The notes under the pieces: model-generated
Database searches by the model: none
Seen by the model: only the letters and a program-made list of their open reading frames with translations
What the model was told of the DNA's origin: nothing
Position numbers and translations under genes: made by a program
Assembly: GCA_900543625.1 (NCBI GenBank)
Contig: UQSF01000001.1
Coordinates: 124,001 to 188,000, forward strand
Source of the DNA: an uncultured Eubacteriales bacterium
GTDB lineage: Bacteria; Bacillota; Clostridia; Oscillospirales; Oscillospiraceae
Direction: 5' to 3'
DNA: 64,000 bases
Shown: in pieces, positions 49,502 through 57,416 of the stretch
Layout: each line of letters begins with the position of its first letter
How positions within the stretch are numbered: position 1 is the first letter of the stretch

Positions 49502-50307
49502 CTTTCGGCCTCCTGACGGTATTCGGGCTTGAGGTCGAACGCGTGGTCCATCGGACCGGAGCCCGCGCCGAGGTCGAGCATGGCGGCCAGCGCGCCGGAG
49601 AGATACGCCTTCGCGCGCTGCACGGCCGTGTCAAGATCATAGCCCTTGGCGAGGTTTGCCGCGATCGTGCTCGAGAGCGTGCAGCCCGTGCCGTGGGTGT
49701 TGGGGTTGTCGATGCGCTTGCCGTTGAACCACGCATAGCCGCCGTCACGGTACAGGAGGTCGTTGGCGTCGTTGAGCCGGTGTCCGCCCTTGCACAGCAC
49801 GGCGCAGCCGTAGCGCTCGCTGATGATCTTTCCGGCGGCGATCATGTCGTCGGGGGAGGTGATGGACAGTCCCGAGAGCACCTCTGCCTCCGGGATGTTG
49901 GGCGTGAGCACGGTGGCAAGCGGCAGCAGCCGCGCCTCGAGTGTGGCGATGGCGTCCTCCGAGATGAGGCGCGCACCGCTCGTGGCGACCATCACGGGGT
50001 CGACGACGATGTTCTTCGCCCCGTAGTGCTGCAGCCGCTCGGCAATGACCTCGATGAGGCCGGAGGATGCGACCATGCCGATCTTCACCGCGTCGGGCCG
50101 GATGTCGGTAAAGACGCTGTCGATCTGCTGGGCGAGAAACTCCGGGGTCACTTCAAAAATACCCTGTACGCCGGTCGTGTTCTGGGCGGTCAGCGCCGTG
50201 ATCGCACTCATGGCAAATACGCCATTCATGGTCATGGCTTTCAGATCGGCCTGAATACCGGCGCCTCCGCTGGAATCGCTTCCGGCGATCGTTAATGCTG
50301 TTTTCAT
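49498..50307 (-). CDS. thiD: Hydroxymethylpyrimidine/phosphomethylpyrimidine kinase
   Basis: 269 residues. MKTALTIAGSDSSGGAGIQA is the ribokinase-fold substrate loop; DPVMVATSGARL and NTHGTGCTLSSTIAANLA contain the anion hole and catalytic Asp region. It phosphorylates HMP twice. AAAGGAG precedes the ATG at 50307. Overlaps cytX, and lies 101 bases downstream of thiE with no clear promoter between. Confidence 0.95.
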   Translation of the reverse strand: MKTALTIAGSDSSGGAGIQADLKAMTMNGVFAMSAITALTAQNTTGVQGIFEVTPEFLAQQIDSVFTDIRPDAVKIGMVASSGLIEVIAERLQHYGAKNIVVDPVMVATSGARLISEDAIATLEARLLPLATVLTPNIPEAEVLSGLSITSPDDMIAAGKIISERYGCAVLCKGGHRLNDANDLLYRDGGYAWFNGKRIDNPNTHGTGCTLSSTIAANLAKGYDLDTAVQRAKAYLSGALAAMLDLGAGSGPMDHAFDLKPEYRQEAER

Positions 50308-50408
50308 GTTCTGTCTCCTTTTCAGCATCAATTTTGTTGAGCGACAGAAAGTGGTGCCCCCGATCTGCCGCTGTTTTTATTTGTATCTGCGCCTGTGCGC
50401 AGAGGGGG

Positions 50409-51050
50409 TCAAAGCTCCAGCGCTGCACGCACGGCGGCCTTGAGCGCGCGCGTGGCGGCGGGGATGTCCGGCTGTGCGAAGATCGCGCTCACGACGGCGA
50501 CACCGACGATGCCGCTGCCGGAAAGCCGGGCGACGTTGTCTCTCGTGATGCCGCCGATGGCAATGACGGGGATGGACACGGCCGCGCAGATCTCGCGCAG
50601 AGTGTCATAGCTCACGGCGTTGGCGTCGGTCTTTGTCCCGGTCGGGAACACGGCGCCCACACCGAGATAGTCCGCGCCCTCGCGCTCGGCCAGCAGCGCA
50701 TCCTCCACGGTCTGCGCCGACACGCCGAGGATCTTGTCCGGACCGATGAGTGCGCGCACTTTTCCGGCCGCCATGTCGCTCTGGCCGACGTGCACGCCGT
50801 CGGCGTTCGTTTCGATGGCGAGCGCCACGTTGTCATCGAGCACGAACGGCACGCCGTACTGCCTGCACAGCGCCTTGAGCGCGACGGCCTCTTCCTTGAA
50901 GTGCGCCTCGTCGAGTTCCTTCTCGCGCAGCTGTAAAAACGTTGCGCCGCCCTGCAGCGCCTGCTCGGCCTGCTCGTAGAGCGTCTGGCCGTGCAGCCAC
51001 GAGCGGTCGGTCACTGCATAGAGCAGCAGGGAAGTATTATCGCAGTTCAT
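50409..51050 (-). CDS. thiE: Thiamine-phosphate synthase
   Basis: 213-residue TIM barrel joining HMP-PP and HET-P. Motifs QLREKELDEAHFKEEA, GVHVGQSDMAAGKVR, DYLGVGAVFPTGTKTDA and AIGGITRDN are diagnostic. GGAGGAAGGAG precedes the ATG and lies within the end of thiM, with a 14-base overlap. Together with thiM and thiD it forms a salvage pathway, without thiC or thiG in this window. Confidence 0.96.
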   Translation of the reverse strand: MNCDNTSLLLYAVTDRSWLHGQTLYEQAEQALQGGATFLQLREKELDEAHFKEEAVALKALCRQYGVPFVLDDNVALAIETNADGVHVGQSDMAAGKVRALIGPDKILGVSAQTVEDALLAEREGADYLGVGAVFPTGTKTDANAVSYDTLREICAAVSIPVIAIGGITRDNVARLSGSGIVGVAVVSAIFAQPDIPAATRALKAAVRAALEL

Positions 51051-51867
51051 ATTTGGCTCCTTCCTCCAGCGTGTCGCCGGTCATGTTGCAGATCGCGTCG
51101 ATGATGCGGTTGCGGTAGGTGCTGTTGCCGTCGCCGGGCTGCATATTCGCCCAGGCGATCTCACCCGCGAGACCCATCATGCACACGGCGGCAGCCGCGG
51201 CTTCGAGCTTGTGCTCGGGGTTTGCAACGAGGAACGCCGTCGTCAGCGCCGAGAGCTGGCAGCCCGTGCCGGTGATGCGGCTCATCTCCGGGCGGCCGTT
51301 GCGGATGCACCAGCAGCGCTCGCCGTCGCTCACGAGGTCGATCGCGCCGGTCACGGCGATGATGCAGCCGGTCTGCTTGGCGAACGCCTTGACCAGCGCC
51401 ACGCCGTCGTCGAGGTTTGCCTCCGTCACGGCATCGACCGCATCGGCGTCCACGCCCTTGGTCGTGCCGCTGCCGATGCAGAGGGTCTTGATCTCGGAGA
51501 TGTTGCCGCGCACGGCGTCAAAGCGCACCTCGCGCATGAGGCGGTTGGCCGTGTCGGTGCGCAGACGGCTCGCACCCGCGCCCACGGGGTCGAGCAGGAC
51601 GATGTGCCCGAGGGCGTTTGCCTTCCTGCCGGCGAGGAACATGGAGGGGATGGTGTTTTTGTTGAGCGTGCCGATGTTGATGTTCAGGCCGCCGCAGATG
51701 CTCGTGATGTCCTCGACATCGTCTGCGTCGTCGGACATGATCGGCGAGCCGCCGGCCGCCAGCAGGACGTTTGCGACGTCGTTGACGGTGACGTAGTTTG
51801 TGATGTTGTGCACGAGCGGCGTTTTCGCGCGCACGTTTTCCAGCATGGTCTTGAGCACTTGCTCCAT
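51037..51867 (-). CDS. thiM: Hydroxyethylthiazole kinase
   Basis: 276 residues. Start region PLVHNITNYVTVNDVANVLL and AAGGSPIMSDD are hallmarks, with LDPVGAGASRLRTDTANRLM and GTGCQLSAL later. It phosphorylates salvaged thiazole. AAAGGAGT precedes the ATG at 51867. First gene of the operon; the TPP riboswitch and terminator lie immediately upstream. Confidence 0.96.
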   Translation of the reverse strand: MEQVLKTMLENVRAKTPLVHNITNYVTVNDVANVLLAAGGSPIMSDDADDVEDITSICGGLNINIGTLNKNTIPSMFLAGRKANALGHIVLLDPVGAGASRLRTDTANRLMREVRFDAVRGNISEIKTLCIGSGTTKGVDADAVDAVTEANLDDGVALVKAFAKQTGCIIAVTGAIDLVSDGERCWCIRNGRPEMSRITGTGCQLSALTTAFLVANPEHKLEAAAAAVCMMGLAGEIAWANMQPGDGNSTYRNRIIDAICNMTGDTLEEGAKYELR

Positions 51868-51904
51868 AGGAATGACTCCTTTCTTTTGCGGAAATGTCTG
51901 CATG

Positions 51905-51939
51905 AAAAAACAGCGGCGCCCGTAAAGAGTGCTGCTGTT
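51905..51939 (-). terminator. Riboswitch expression-platform terminator
   Basis: On the minus strand AACAGCAGC pairs with GCCGCTGTT (one mismatch), followed by six T. It lies between the TPP aptamer and thiM, consistent with transcriptional control by ligand binding. Confidence 0.75.
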
Positions 51940-51949
51940 GCGGTCCGGC

Positions 51950-52040
51950 AGTATGAATCCCTACGTTGGCATTGTCCAAATCAGGTGTGCGGGTCTAAGC
52001 GGATGCTTACTCTCAGCCGAGCGGCTCCCCGTGTTTGTTC
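51950..52040 (-). ncRNA. TPP riboswitch (THI element)
   Basis: Minus-strand sequence carries ACGGGGAGCC, GGCTGAGAG, GACCC, ACCTGATTTGGACAATGCCA and CGTAGGGA in the correct order for the THI aptamer, the two conserved internal loops included. It controls thiM-thiE-thiD-cytX, most likely through the terminator at 51905-51939. Confidence 0.95.
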
Positions 52041-52115
52041 ACTTCATGATAGGACGAAACCGCCGGCTTGTCAAGGCAGGAATGTAAAATCTTCACCGCT
52101 TTGCGGCACGGGAAC

Positions 52116-52157
52116 TTTACACGGCTGCGGTTTTAGACTTTACACGCGCTGTGTAAA
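52116..52157. repeat. TTTACAC direct-repeat pair, upstream cluster
   Basis: TTTACAC at 52116-52122 and 52139-52145, 23 bases apart, plus inverted GTGTAAA at 52151-52157 forming a palindrome with the second copy. The 23-base spacing equals that of the second cluster. Confidence 0.65.
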
Positions 52158-52210
52158 ACAGAGACGTGAGCTTGTAAGCGCCAAAATCTTGAATGTTACA
52201 GGAGGAAGAG

Positions 52211-52306
52211 ATGAACCATTCCAAACGCATCGGGTCCCGCCTGCTGCCGCCCGCGCTTTTTCGCATTTACTGCTGTATTTTGGTTGCAATCGGGCCTCCG
52301 GCATGA
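52211..52306 (+). CDS. Possible 31-residue small ORF
   Basis: MNHSKRIGSRLLPPALFRIY followed by a short hydrophobic stretch (CCILVAIGPPA). It is preceded by ACAGGAGGAAGAG, almost identical to the ribosome binding site of the next gene (ACAGGAGGAAGAA). It may be a leader ORF or a truncated former gene start. Evidence for translation is only the site. Confidence 0.35.
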   Translation: MNHSKRIGSRLLPPALFRIYCCILVAIGPPA

Positions 52307-52335
52307 TACAGTTAAGATGCCGTGTTACAGCTGCT

Positions 52336-52365
52336 TTTACACAAGGGCGGCTGCAAATTTTACAC
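52336..52365. repeat. TTTACAC direct-repeat pair, downstream cluster
   Basis: TTTACAC at 52336-52342 and 52359-52365, again 23 bases apart. Offset from the upstream cluster is exactly 220 bases. It lies about 70-100 bases before the metallophosphoesterase start. Confidence 0.65.
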
Positions 52366-52436
52366 GGTGGGAAGGAATACAGTTGTGCGGCCCTGCGCCG
52401 CGCATATGTAGGAGACTATATTAACAGGAGGAAGAA

Positions 52437-55205
52437 ATGAAAACCAAAATGCACAATGGAAGCAGACTGCTGTCGCTGCTGCTGGCGGTAGTCCTTGTCT
52501 TCACGCTGACGGTTCCGGCGCTTGCGGCGGAAAAGCCGCAGGACATGAACCTGAGGATCGCCGTCATGTCCGACCTGCACTATCTCTCGCCGGATATGAT
52601 CGCAGACACGGAGGACTTTGAGCATGCGTTCAACAGCGACCGCAAGCTGCTCAAGGAGAGTTCATCCGTCCTTCACGAGATGCTTGAGCGCGTCCGCGCG
52701 GACAAGCCCGACATCCTTCTCGTGTCCGGCGACCTGACCAAGGACGGCGAGCAGGAGTGCCACGCGGCGCTGGCAAAGCAGCTGCAGCAGCTGCAGCAGG
52801 ATGTTCCGGGTCTGAAGATCTATGTCATCAACGGCAACCATGACATCCGCAATTACAATGCCAAGAACTTCAACACCGCCGACGGCAAGGCCGTGCCTGC
52901 CACGCGCACGGAGCCGGAGGACTTCAAGCGCATCTACGACTTTGTCTACTCCGACCCGACCGTCCTTGCGACCTTCACCCCGGCCGAGGGCAATAAGGCC
53001 GGCGGCCTGTCCTATGTTGCGCGGCCGGTCGAGGGACTGACCGTGATCGCCATGGATACCTGCCGCTACAGCTCGGACAACACCTCCAACGGTGACGATG
53101 AGCATGAGACGAGCGGCGCCATCAGCGCCGACCTGGAAAAGTGGGTCATCGAGCAGACCGCTGCCGCGAAGGCGCGCGGCGACCTTGTCATCGGTCTGGA
53201 GCACCACGGTCTGGTGCCGCACTTTGACGTGCAGCCCACCATCCTGCCCATGTACCTTGTCAACGGCTATGAGCGCATTGCGCAGGAGTATGCCGATGCC
53301 GGCATGAGCGTTGTCTTCACCGGTCATATGCACGCGGTCGACATCGCCGCCATGACCACGGCCGCCGGCAACACCTTCTATGACATCGAGACCGGCTCTG
53401 CGCTGACGTATCCGTGCCCGGTCCGCTTTGTCGACCTGCGCCGCAGCACGGTCGGCGGTGAGACCAACACCTACATGAGCGTGAGCACCAAGACGCACAT
53501 CGGCCCCATCCATTATACCGATCCCGCCACGGGCGTTGCGCATGTGATCGACGACCTGACCGAGTATGCCCGGGAATTCGGCTTCACGACCGCTATGCTC
53601 AAGACGGTCGCGGGTGACTTCATCAAGTCCTTCTTCGGCAAATACCTGCCGAACGACACGTGGCCGGTCACAAAGATCATCGCGAACATCGACCAGATCA
53701 TTGACGACGTGGCGGCCGTCCCGATCGCCGAGGGCAACAACCTGCTCGACTTCGCCAACTGGATCTATCGCTGCAACCTCGCCGGTGAGGATGACGGCAA
53801 CTACCCCGCATGGGTGCAGTCCGGCGTCGACCAGCTCAAGAGCGGCGCACTGCTCGATCAGGTGCTCGACATCGTTGCCAAGGACGCATTCGGCCGCGGC
53901 AGCGTGCTGTTCACGAAGTTCCAGGGCCTGTTCACCAAGTACCTCAAGAGCCAGCTCAACGACCTGCTCGTGAAGATCGTCGTCTCCATGAGCGTGGACA
54001 ACAACTGCCCCGACGACAATGACAAGACCATTCTGCTCGAGGGCAGCAATGCGCAGGTGCGCCTCCTGCCCGTCACCGGCAGCAGCGCTGCGACCACGCA
54101 GGCATATGTGCAGGGTGACACTGCCACGGTGTTCCTGACCAGCCGCCAGCTCCGTGCGGCGACCGGCGCGCAGTCCGGCGTGGCCGTGACGGTCGATGCC
54201 ACCGATCCCGCCGTGGGTACGGTCGTTCTGGCCGGCCGCTCGATCGCCAATGCGTGCGATGCGGGTGCTGCAGCGCTGCAGGTGAAGTTCCGGTCCGGAA
54301 CGGTCACGCTCGATGCGCGTGCGCTCGCGGCGCTTGACCTGCACAAGGATGTCGCCGTTTCGCTTGCAAGCGGCGCTTCTCTCAACGCCGCGCAGCAGCG
54401 CGCCCTCGGCTCGCAGGCCGCTGCGGCGACGCTTGCCAATGCTTCCGTTCTGGTTGACGGTGCGGCGGCGAGCTGTCCTGCCGGCAGTGTGCGCGCCGCA
54501 GTGGCCGTGAACGCGGCGGACGATCTGACCGCGTGGAGCCTCGCGGACGACGGCAGCATCTCCGCCGTCAGCGGCGCTTACGACGCCGGACAGCAGACCT
54601 ACGCCTTCGACGTGGTCAACGGCGTGACGGCCATCGCGCGCTTCCCGTTCACGGACGTGGTCGCCGGCACGTGGTACTACGGCGCGGCGGCGTATGCCTA
54701 CAACAACGGCCTCTTCGCCGGCATGACGCCGACGACCTTCGCGCCGAACGCCACCATGACGCGCGCCATGCTTGTGTCCGTGCTGTGGCGCCTCGCGGGT
54801 GCGCCCGCGCCGAAGGCACCCAACACGTTCGTGGATGTGCCGGACGGCGCATGGTATACCGACGCGGTCACCTGGGCTGCGGAAAACGGAGTGGTCTCCG
54901 GCATCGGCGGCAGCCGCTTTGATCCCAGCGGCTTCGTCACGCGCGAGCAGACGGCCGAGATCCTCTATAACTACGCGCACAGCAAGGGCTATGACGTCAG
55001 CGCGCGCGCCGACCTCACGGCGTTCCCGGATGCCGGCAGCGTGTCCGGCTGGGCGGAGAAAGCGCTCTCCTGGGCGAATGCCGCCGGCCTCATCAACGGC
55101 ACCGTGCGCGACGGACAGACGATCCTCGACCCGCAGGGCAGTGCCTCGCGTGCACAGGTCGCCATGATCCTCATGAACTACGTCGAGCACGTGGTCAACG
55201 CGTAA
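52437..55205 (+). CDS. Secreted calcineurin-like metallophosphoesterase with SLH domains
   Basis: 922 residues. Signal peptide MKTKMHNGSRLLSLLLAVVL...PALA with predicted cleavage after Ala31 region. Metallophosphoesterase domain (about 38-350): D46 and H48 in VMSDLHYLS, VSGDLTKDG, NGNHDIRN, GLEHHGLVPH and FTGHMHAVD, a full dimetal set. Middle region (about 500-730) is low in recognised domains. Three SLH domains at about 735-922 (FPFTDVVAGTWYYGAAAYAY; FVDVPDGAWYTDAVTWAAEN; AFPDAGSVSGWAEKALSWAN) attach it to the cell wall. Probably releases phosphate or nucleosides outside the cell. AGGAGGAAG precedes the ATG. Confidence 0.93.
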   Translation: MKTKMHNGSRLLSLLLAVVLVFTLTVPALAAEKPQDMNLRIAVMSDLHYLSPDMIADTEDFEHAFNSDRKLLKESSSVLHEMLERVRADKPDILLVSGDLTKDGEQECHAALAKQLQQLQQDVPGLKIYVINGNHDIRNYNAKNFNTADGKAVPATRTEPEDFKRIYDFVYSDPTVLATFTPAEGNKAGGLSYVARPVEGLTVIAMDTCRYSSDNTSNGDDEHETSGAISADLEKWVIEQTAAAKARGDLVIGLEHHGLVPHFDVQPTILPMYLVNGYERIAQEYADAGMSVVFTGHMHAVDIAAMTTAAGNTFYDIETGSALTYPCPVRFVDLRRSTVGGETNTYMSVSTKTHIGPIHYTDPATGVAHVIDDLTEYAREFGFTTAMLKTVAGDFIKSFFGKYLPNDTWPVTKIIANIDQIIDDVAAVPIAEGNNLLDFANWIYRCNLAGEDDGNYPAWVQSGVDQLKSGALLDQVLDIVAKDAFGRGSVLFTKFQGLFTKYLKSQLNDLLVKIVVSMSVDNNCPDDNDKTILLEGSNAQVRLLPVTGSSAATTQAYVQGDTATVFLTSRQLRAATGAQSGVAVTVDATDPAVGTVVLAGRSIANACDAGAAALQVKFRSGTVTLDARALAALDLHKDVAVSLASGASLNAAQQRALGSQAAAATLANASVLVDGAAASCPAGSVRAAVAVNAADDLTAWSLADDGSISAVSGAYDAGQQTYAFDVVNGVTAIARFPFTDVVAGTWYYGAAAYAYNNGLFAGMTPTTFAPNATMTRAMLVSVLWRLAGAPAPKAPNTFVDVPDGAWYTDAVTWAAENGVVSGIGGSRFDPSGFVTREQTAEILYNYAHSKGYDVSARADLTAFPDAGSVSGWAEKALSWANAAGLINGTVRDGQTILDPQGSASRAQVAMILMNYVEHVVNA

Positions 55206-55231
55206 ATCCTCTTTTCAAAGCAATGTCCTCT

Positions 55232-55263
55232 GCGCGGGCGGCGACAGCCGCCCGCGCTTTTTC
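55232..55263 (+). terminator. Terminator of the metallophosphoesterase gene
   Basis: GCGCGGGCGGC, loop GACA, GCCGCCCGCGC, then TTTTTC. Confidence 0.85.
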
Positions 55264-55328
55264 ATCGCCTTTGCATATCTGATGAAGGATGCGATGCAAA
55301 AAAAGTGCGGATTTGTATAAATTTGCAG

Positions 55329-55357
55329 TTGACATTTCGCCGCGAAGTTTTTATACT
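55329..55357 (+). promoter_or_regulatory. Promoter of the aromatic amino acid operon
   Basis: TTGACA, 17-base spacer, TATACT. The transcript would start near 55364, leaving a leader of about 218 bases before the first structural gene. Confidence 0.88.
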
Positions 55358-55398
55358 CAAACCATCGAGATCATTTTTACAAGATCGGAGCTATGAAT

Positions 55399-55452
55399 AT
55401 GAACCGCAGCTTCTATTTTGCATACGCTTATTACTTTACTATGCTGCAATAG
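55399..55452 (+). CDS. Aromatic-rich leader peptide
   Basis: MNRSFYFAYAYYFTMLQ, 17 residues of which three are Phe and four are Tyr within nine positions, ending at TAG. It is preceded by CGGAG at an eight-base spacing (a second in-frame ATG lies six bases upstream). The position between a consensus promoter and a GC-rich terminator hairpin, ahead of genes for Phe and Tyr synthesis, is the classic attenuation layout: ribosome stalling at Phe/Tyr codons when charged tRNA is scarce should prevent the terminator from forming. Confidence 0.82.
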   Translation: MNRSFYFAYAYYFTMLQ

Positions 55453-55502
55453 TAAGGCTGATTTGTGATGCAAAAAAGAGCTCGGATATCGGGTTTGTTT
55501 CA

Positions 55503-55540
55503 TGCGGCACAGGTTGAGCCTGTGCCGCATTTTCTTTTTG
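55503..55540 (+). terminator. Attenuator terminator of the aromatic operon
   Basis: TGCGGCACAGG, loop TTGAG, CCTGTGCCGCA, then TTTTCTTTTT. Eleven perfect GC-rich pairs. It lies 50 bases after the leader-peptide stop and 42 before the DAHP synthase start. Confidence 0.85.
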
Positions 55541-55581
55541 ATATTCAAGAAATCTGCAACATTGTATCGGAGGTAATCATC

Positions 55582-56586
55582 ATGATCGTCGTACTCAAAC
55601 ATGGCGTGGAAGCGGCAAAGCGCACGCAGCTCATCGACTGGCTCAAGGCTCAGGGGCTGGTCATCCACATTTCCGAGGGCGAATATCAGACCGTGCTCGG
55701 TCTCGTCGGCGACACGACCAATGTGGACATGGATCTGATCGCGAGTCTCGGCATCGTCGACAGCGTCAAGCGCGTGAGCGAGCCCTTCAAGTGCTGCAAC
55801 CGCAAGTTCCACCCGGAGGACACCGTCGTTGAGGTCGGCGACGTGAAGATCGGCGGTGGCAACTTCGTCATGATCGCGGGGCCGTGCTCCGTGGAGTCTG
55901 AGGAGCAGATCGTCGCGGTCGCGCAGGCGGTCAAGGCCTCCGGCGCGAATATCCTGCGCGGCGGCGCGTTCAAGCCCCGTACCTCGCCCTACGATTTTCA
56001 GGGGCTCAAGGCCACCGGCATCGAGCTGCTCAAAACGGCGCGCGCGGCAACCGGCCTGCCGATCGTGACCGAGATCATGGGCGTGGAGCATCTGCCGCTG
56101 TTTGAGGATGTGGATATCATTCAGGTCGGCGCGCGCAATATGCAGAACTTCGACCTCCTGCGTGAGCTCGGCAAGCTGCGCAAGCCCATCCTGCTCAAGC
56201 GCGGCCTGGCCAGCACGCTCAAGGAGCTGCTCATGAGCGCCGAGTACATCATGGCCGGCGGCAACGAGCAGGTCATCCTCTGCGAGCGCGGCATCCGCAC
56301 GTTTGACGACTACACGCGCAATACGCTCGACCTCGCGGCGGTGCCCATGCTCAAGGAGCTGACGCACCTGCCGGTCATCGTCGACCCGAGCCACGCGACC
56401 GGCATTGCCCGCCTTGTCGAGCCGATGGCGCTCGCCGCGACCGCCTGCGGCGCGGACGGCCTCATCATTGAGGTGCACAACGACCCCATGCACGCGCTGT
56501 GCGACGGGGCGCAGTCCCTGCGTCCGGAGGTCTACGACGACCTTGCGCATAAGGTGCGCAGCATCCGTGAGGTGCTTGCAAAATGA
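55582..56586 (+). CDS. aroF: 3-deoxy-7-phosphoheptulonate (DAHP) synthase, type I-beta
   Basis: 334 residues. Condenses phosphoenolpyruvate and erythrose-4-phosphate, first step of aromatic amino acid synthesis. N-terminal ferredoxin-like (ACT-type) regulatory domain (1-75; MIVVLKHGVEAAKRTQLIDW) as in the Thermotoga enzyme, then the barrel: IAGPCSVESEEQI, GGAFKPRTSPYDFQG, QVGARNMQNF, LLKRGLASTLKE, VDPSHATG. The fused regulatory domain implies feedback inhibition, usually by Tyr. CGGAGG precedes the ATG. Its stop overlaps tyrA by ATGA. Confidence 0.95.
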   Translation: MIVVLKHGVEAAKRTQLIDWLKAQGLVIHISEGEYQTVLGLVGDTTNVDMDLIASLGIVDSVKRVSEPFKCCNRKFHPEDTVVEVGDVKIGGGNFVMIAGPCSVESEEQIVAVAQAVKASGANILRGGAFKPRTSPYDFQGLKATGIELLKTARAATGLPIVTEIMGVEHLPLFEDVDIIQVGARNMQNFDLLRELGKLRKPILLKRGLASTLKELLMSAEYIMAGGNEQVILCERGIRTFDDYTRNTLDLAAVPMLKELTHLPVIVDPSHATGIARLVEPMALAATACGADGLIIEVHNDPMHALCDGAQSLRPEVYDDLAHKVRSIREVLAK

Positions 56587-57416
56587 CGGTCGGGATCGTT
56601 GGCCTTGGGCTGATCGGCGGCTCCTTTGCCAAGGCCTATCATGCAGCCGGCGCGACCGTGCTCGCGTATAACCGCAGCCGCAGCGTGCTCGATTTTGCCA
56701 TGATGAGCGGCGCGGTCGACGGCGAGCTCACGCAGGACAATGTCTCGGCGTGTGATCTCGTGCTCATTGCGCTCTATCCGGAGGCGACTGTTGACTGGTT
56801 CCGCCGCATGGCGGCGCACATCGGCCCGCATCCTGTGGTGATCGACTGCGGCGGCACGAAGCGCACCATCTGTGCCGCGTGCTTTCCGATCGCGCAGGCG
56901 CACGGCGTCACGTTCCTCGGCGGCCACCCGATGGCCGGCACGCAGTTTTCCGGCTTCAAGAACGCGAAGGCGGATCTGTTTCACGGCGCGCCGATGGTCA
57001 TCGTGCCGCCGGACTTTGACGATGTGCTGCTCTTTGACCGCGTCAAGCAGCTGCTCAAGCCCGCGGGCTTTGCGCGTTTCTCGTTCACGACGGCACAGGC
57101 GCACGATGAGATGATCGCCTTCACGTCCCAGATGGCGCACGTGGTCTCGAATGCCTACATCAAGAGCCCCACGGCCGCGCAGCACAAGGGCTTTTCCGCC
57201 GGGAGCTACAAGGACATGACCCGTGTCGCGTGGCTGAGCCCCGAGATGTGGGCGGAGCTCTTTCTGGAAAACAAGGACAATCTGCTCCATGAGCTGGACA
57301 TATTTATAGCGCATCTGGGCGAGTACCGCGACGCGATGCAGCGCGATGATCTGCCCACGCTCACGCGCCTGCTCGACGAGGGCCGCCGGCGCAAGGAGGA
57401 GGTGGACAGCCGATGA
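56583..57416 (+). CDS. tyrA: Prephenate dehydrogenase
   Basis: 277 residues. NAD-binding fold TVGIVGLGLIGGSFAKAYH at the start, and the prephenate signature LGGHPMAGTQFSGF; the C-terminal helical dimer domain follows from about 165. It makes 4-hydroxyphenylpyruvate for tyrosine. It has no C-terminal ACT domain, shorter than the 370-residue Bacillus form. Overlaps both neighbours by four bases. Confidence 0.94.
   Translation: MTVGIVGLGLIGGSFAKAYHAAGATVLAYNRSRSVLDFAMMSGAVDGELTQDNVSACDLVLIALYPEATVDWFRRMAAHIGPHPVVIDCGGTKRTICAACFPIAQAHGVTFLGGHPMAGTQFSGFKNAKADLFHGAPMVIVPPDFDDVLLFDRVKQLLKPAGFARFSFTTAQAHDEMIAFTSQMAHVVSNAYIKSPTAAQHKGFSAGSYKDMTRVAWLSPEMWAELFLENKDNLLHELDIFIAHLGEYRDAMQRDDLPTLTRLLDEGRRRKEEVDSR

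Noticed and set aside
52662..55190. An 842-codon minus-strand open frame across the metallophosphoesterase
   Set aside because: Val/Gly/His-rich shadow of a secreted protein with clear signal peptide, catalytic motifs and SLH domains.
55358..55581. T-box riboswitch ahead of the aromatic operon
   Set aside because: No T-box consensus (GGTGGnACCGCG) or specifier-loop architecture is visible; a leader peptide plus terminator explains the region.
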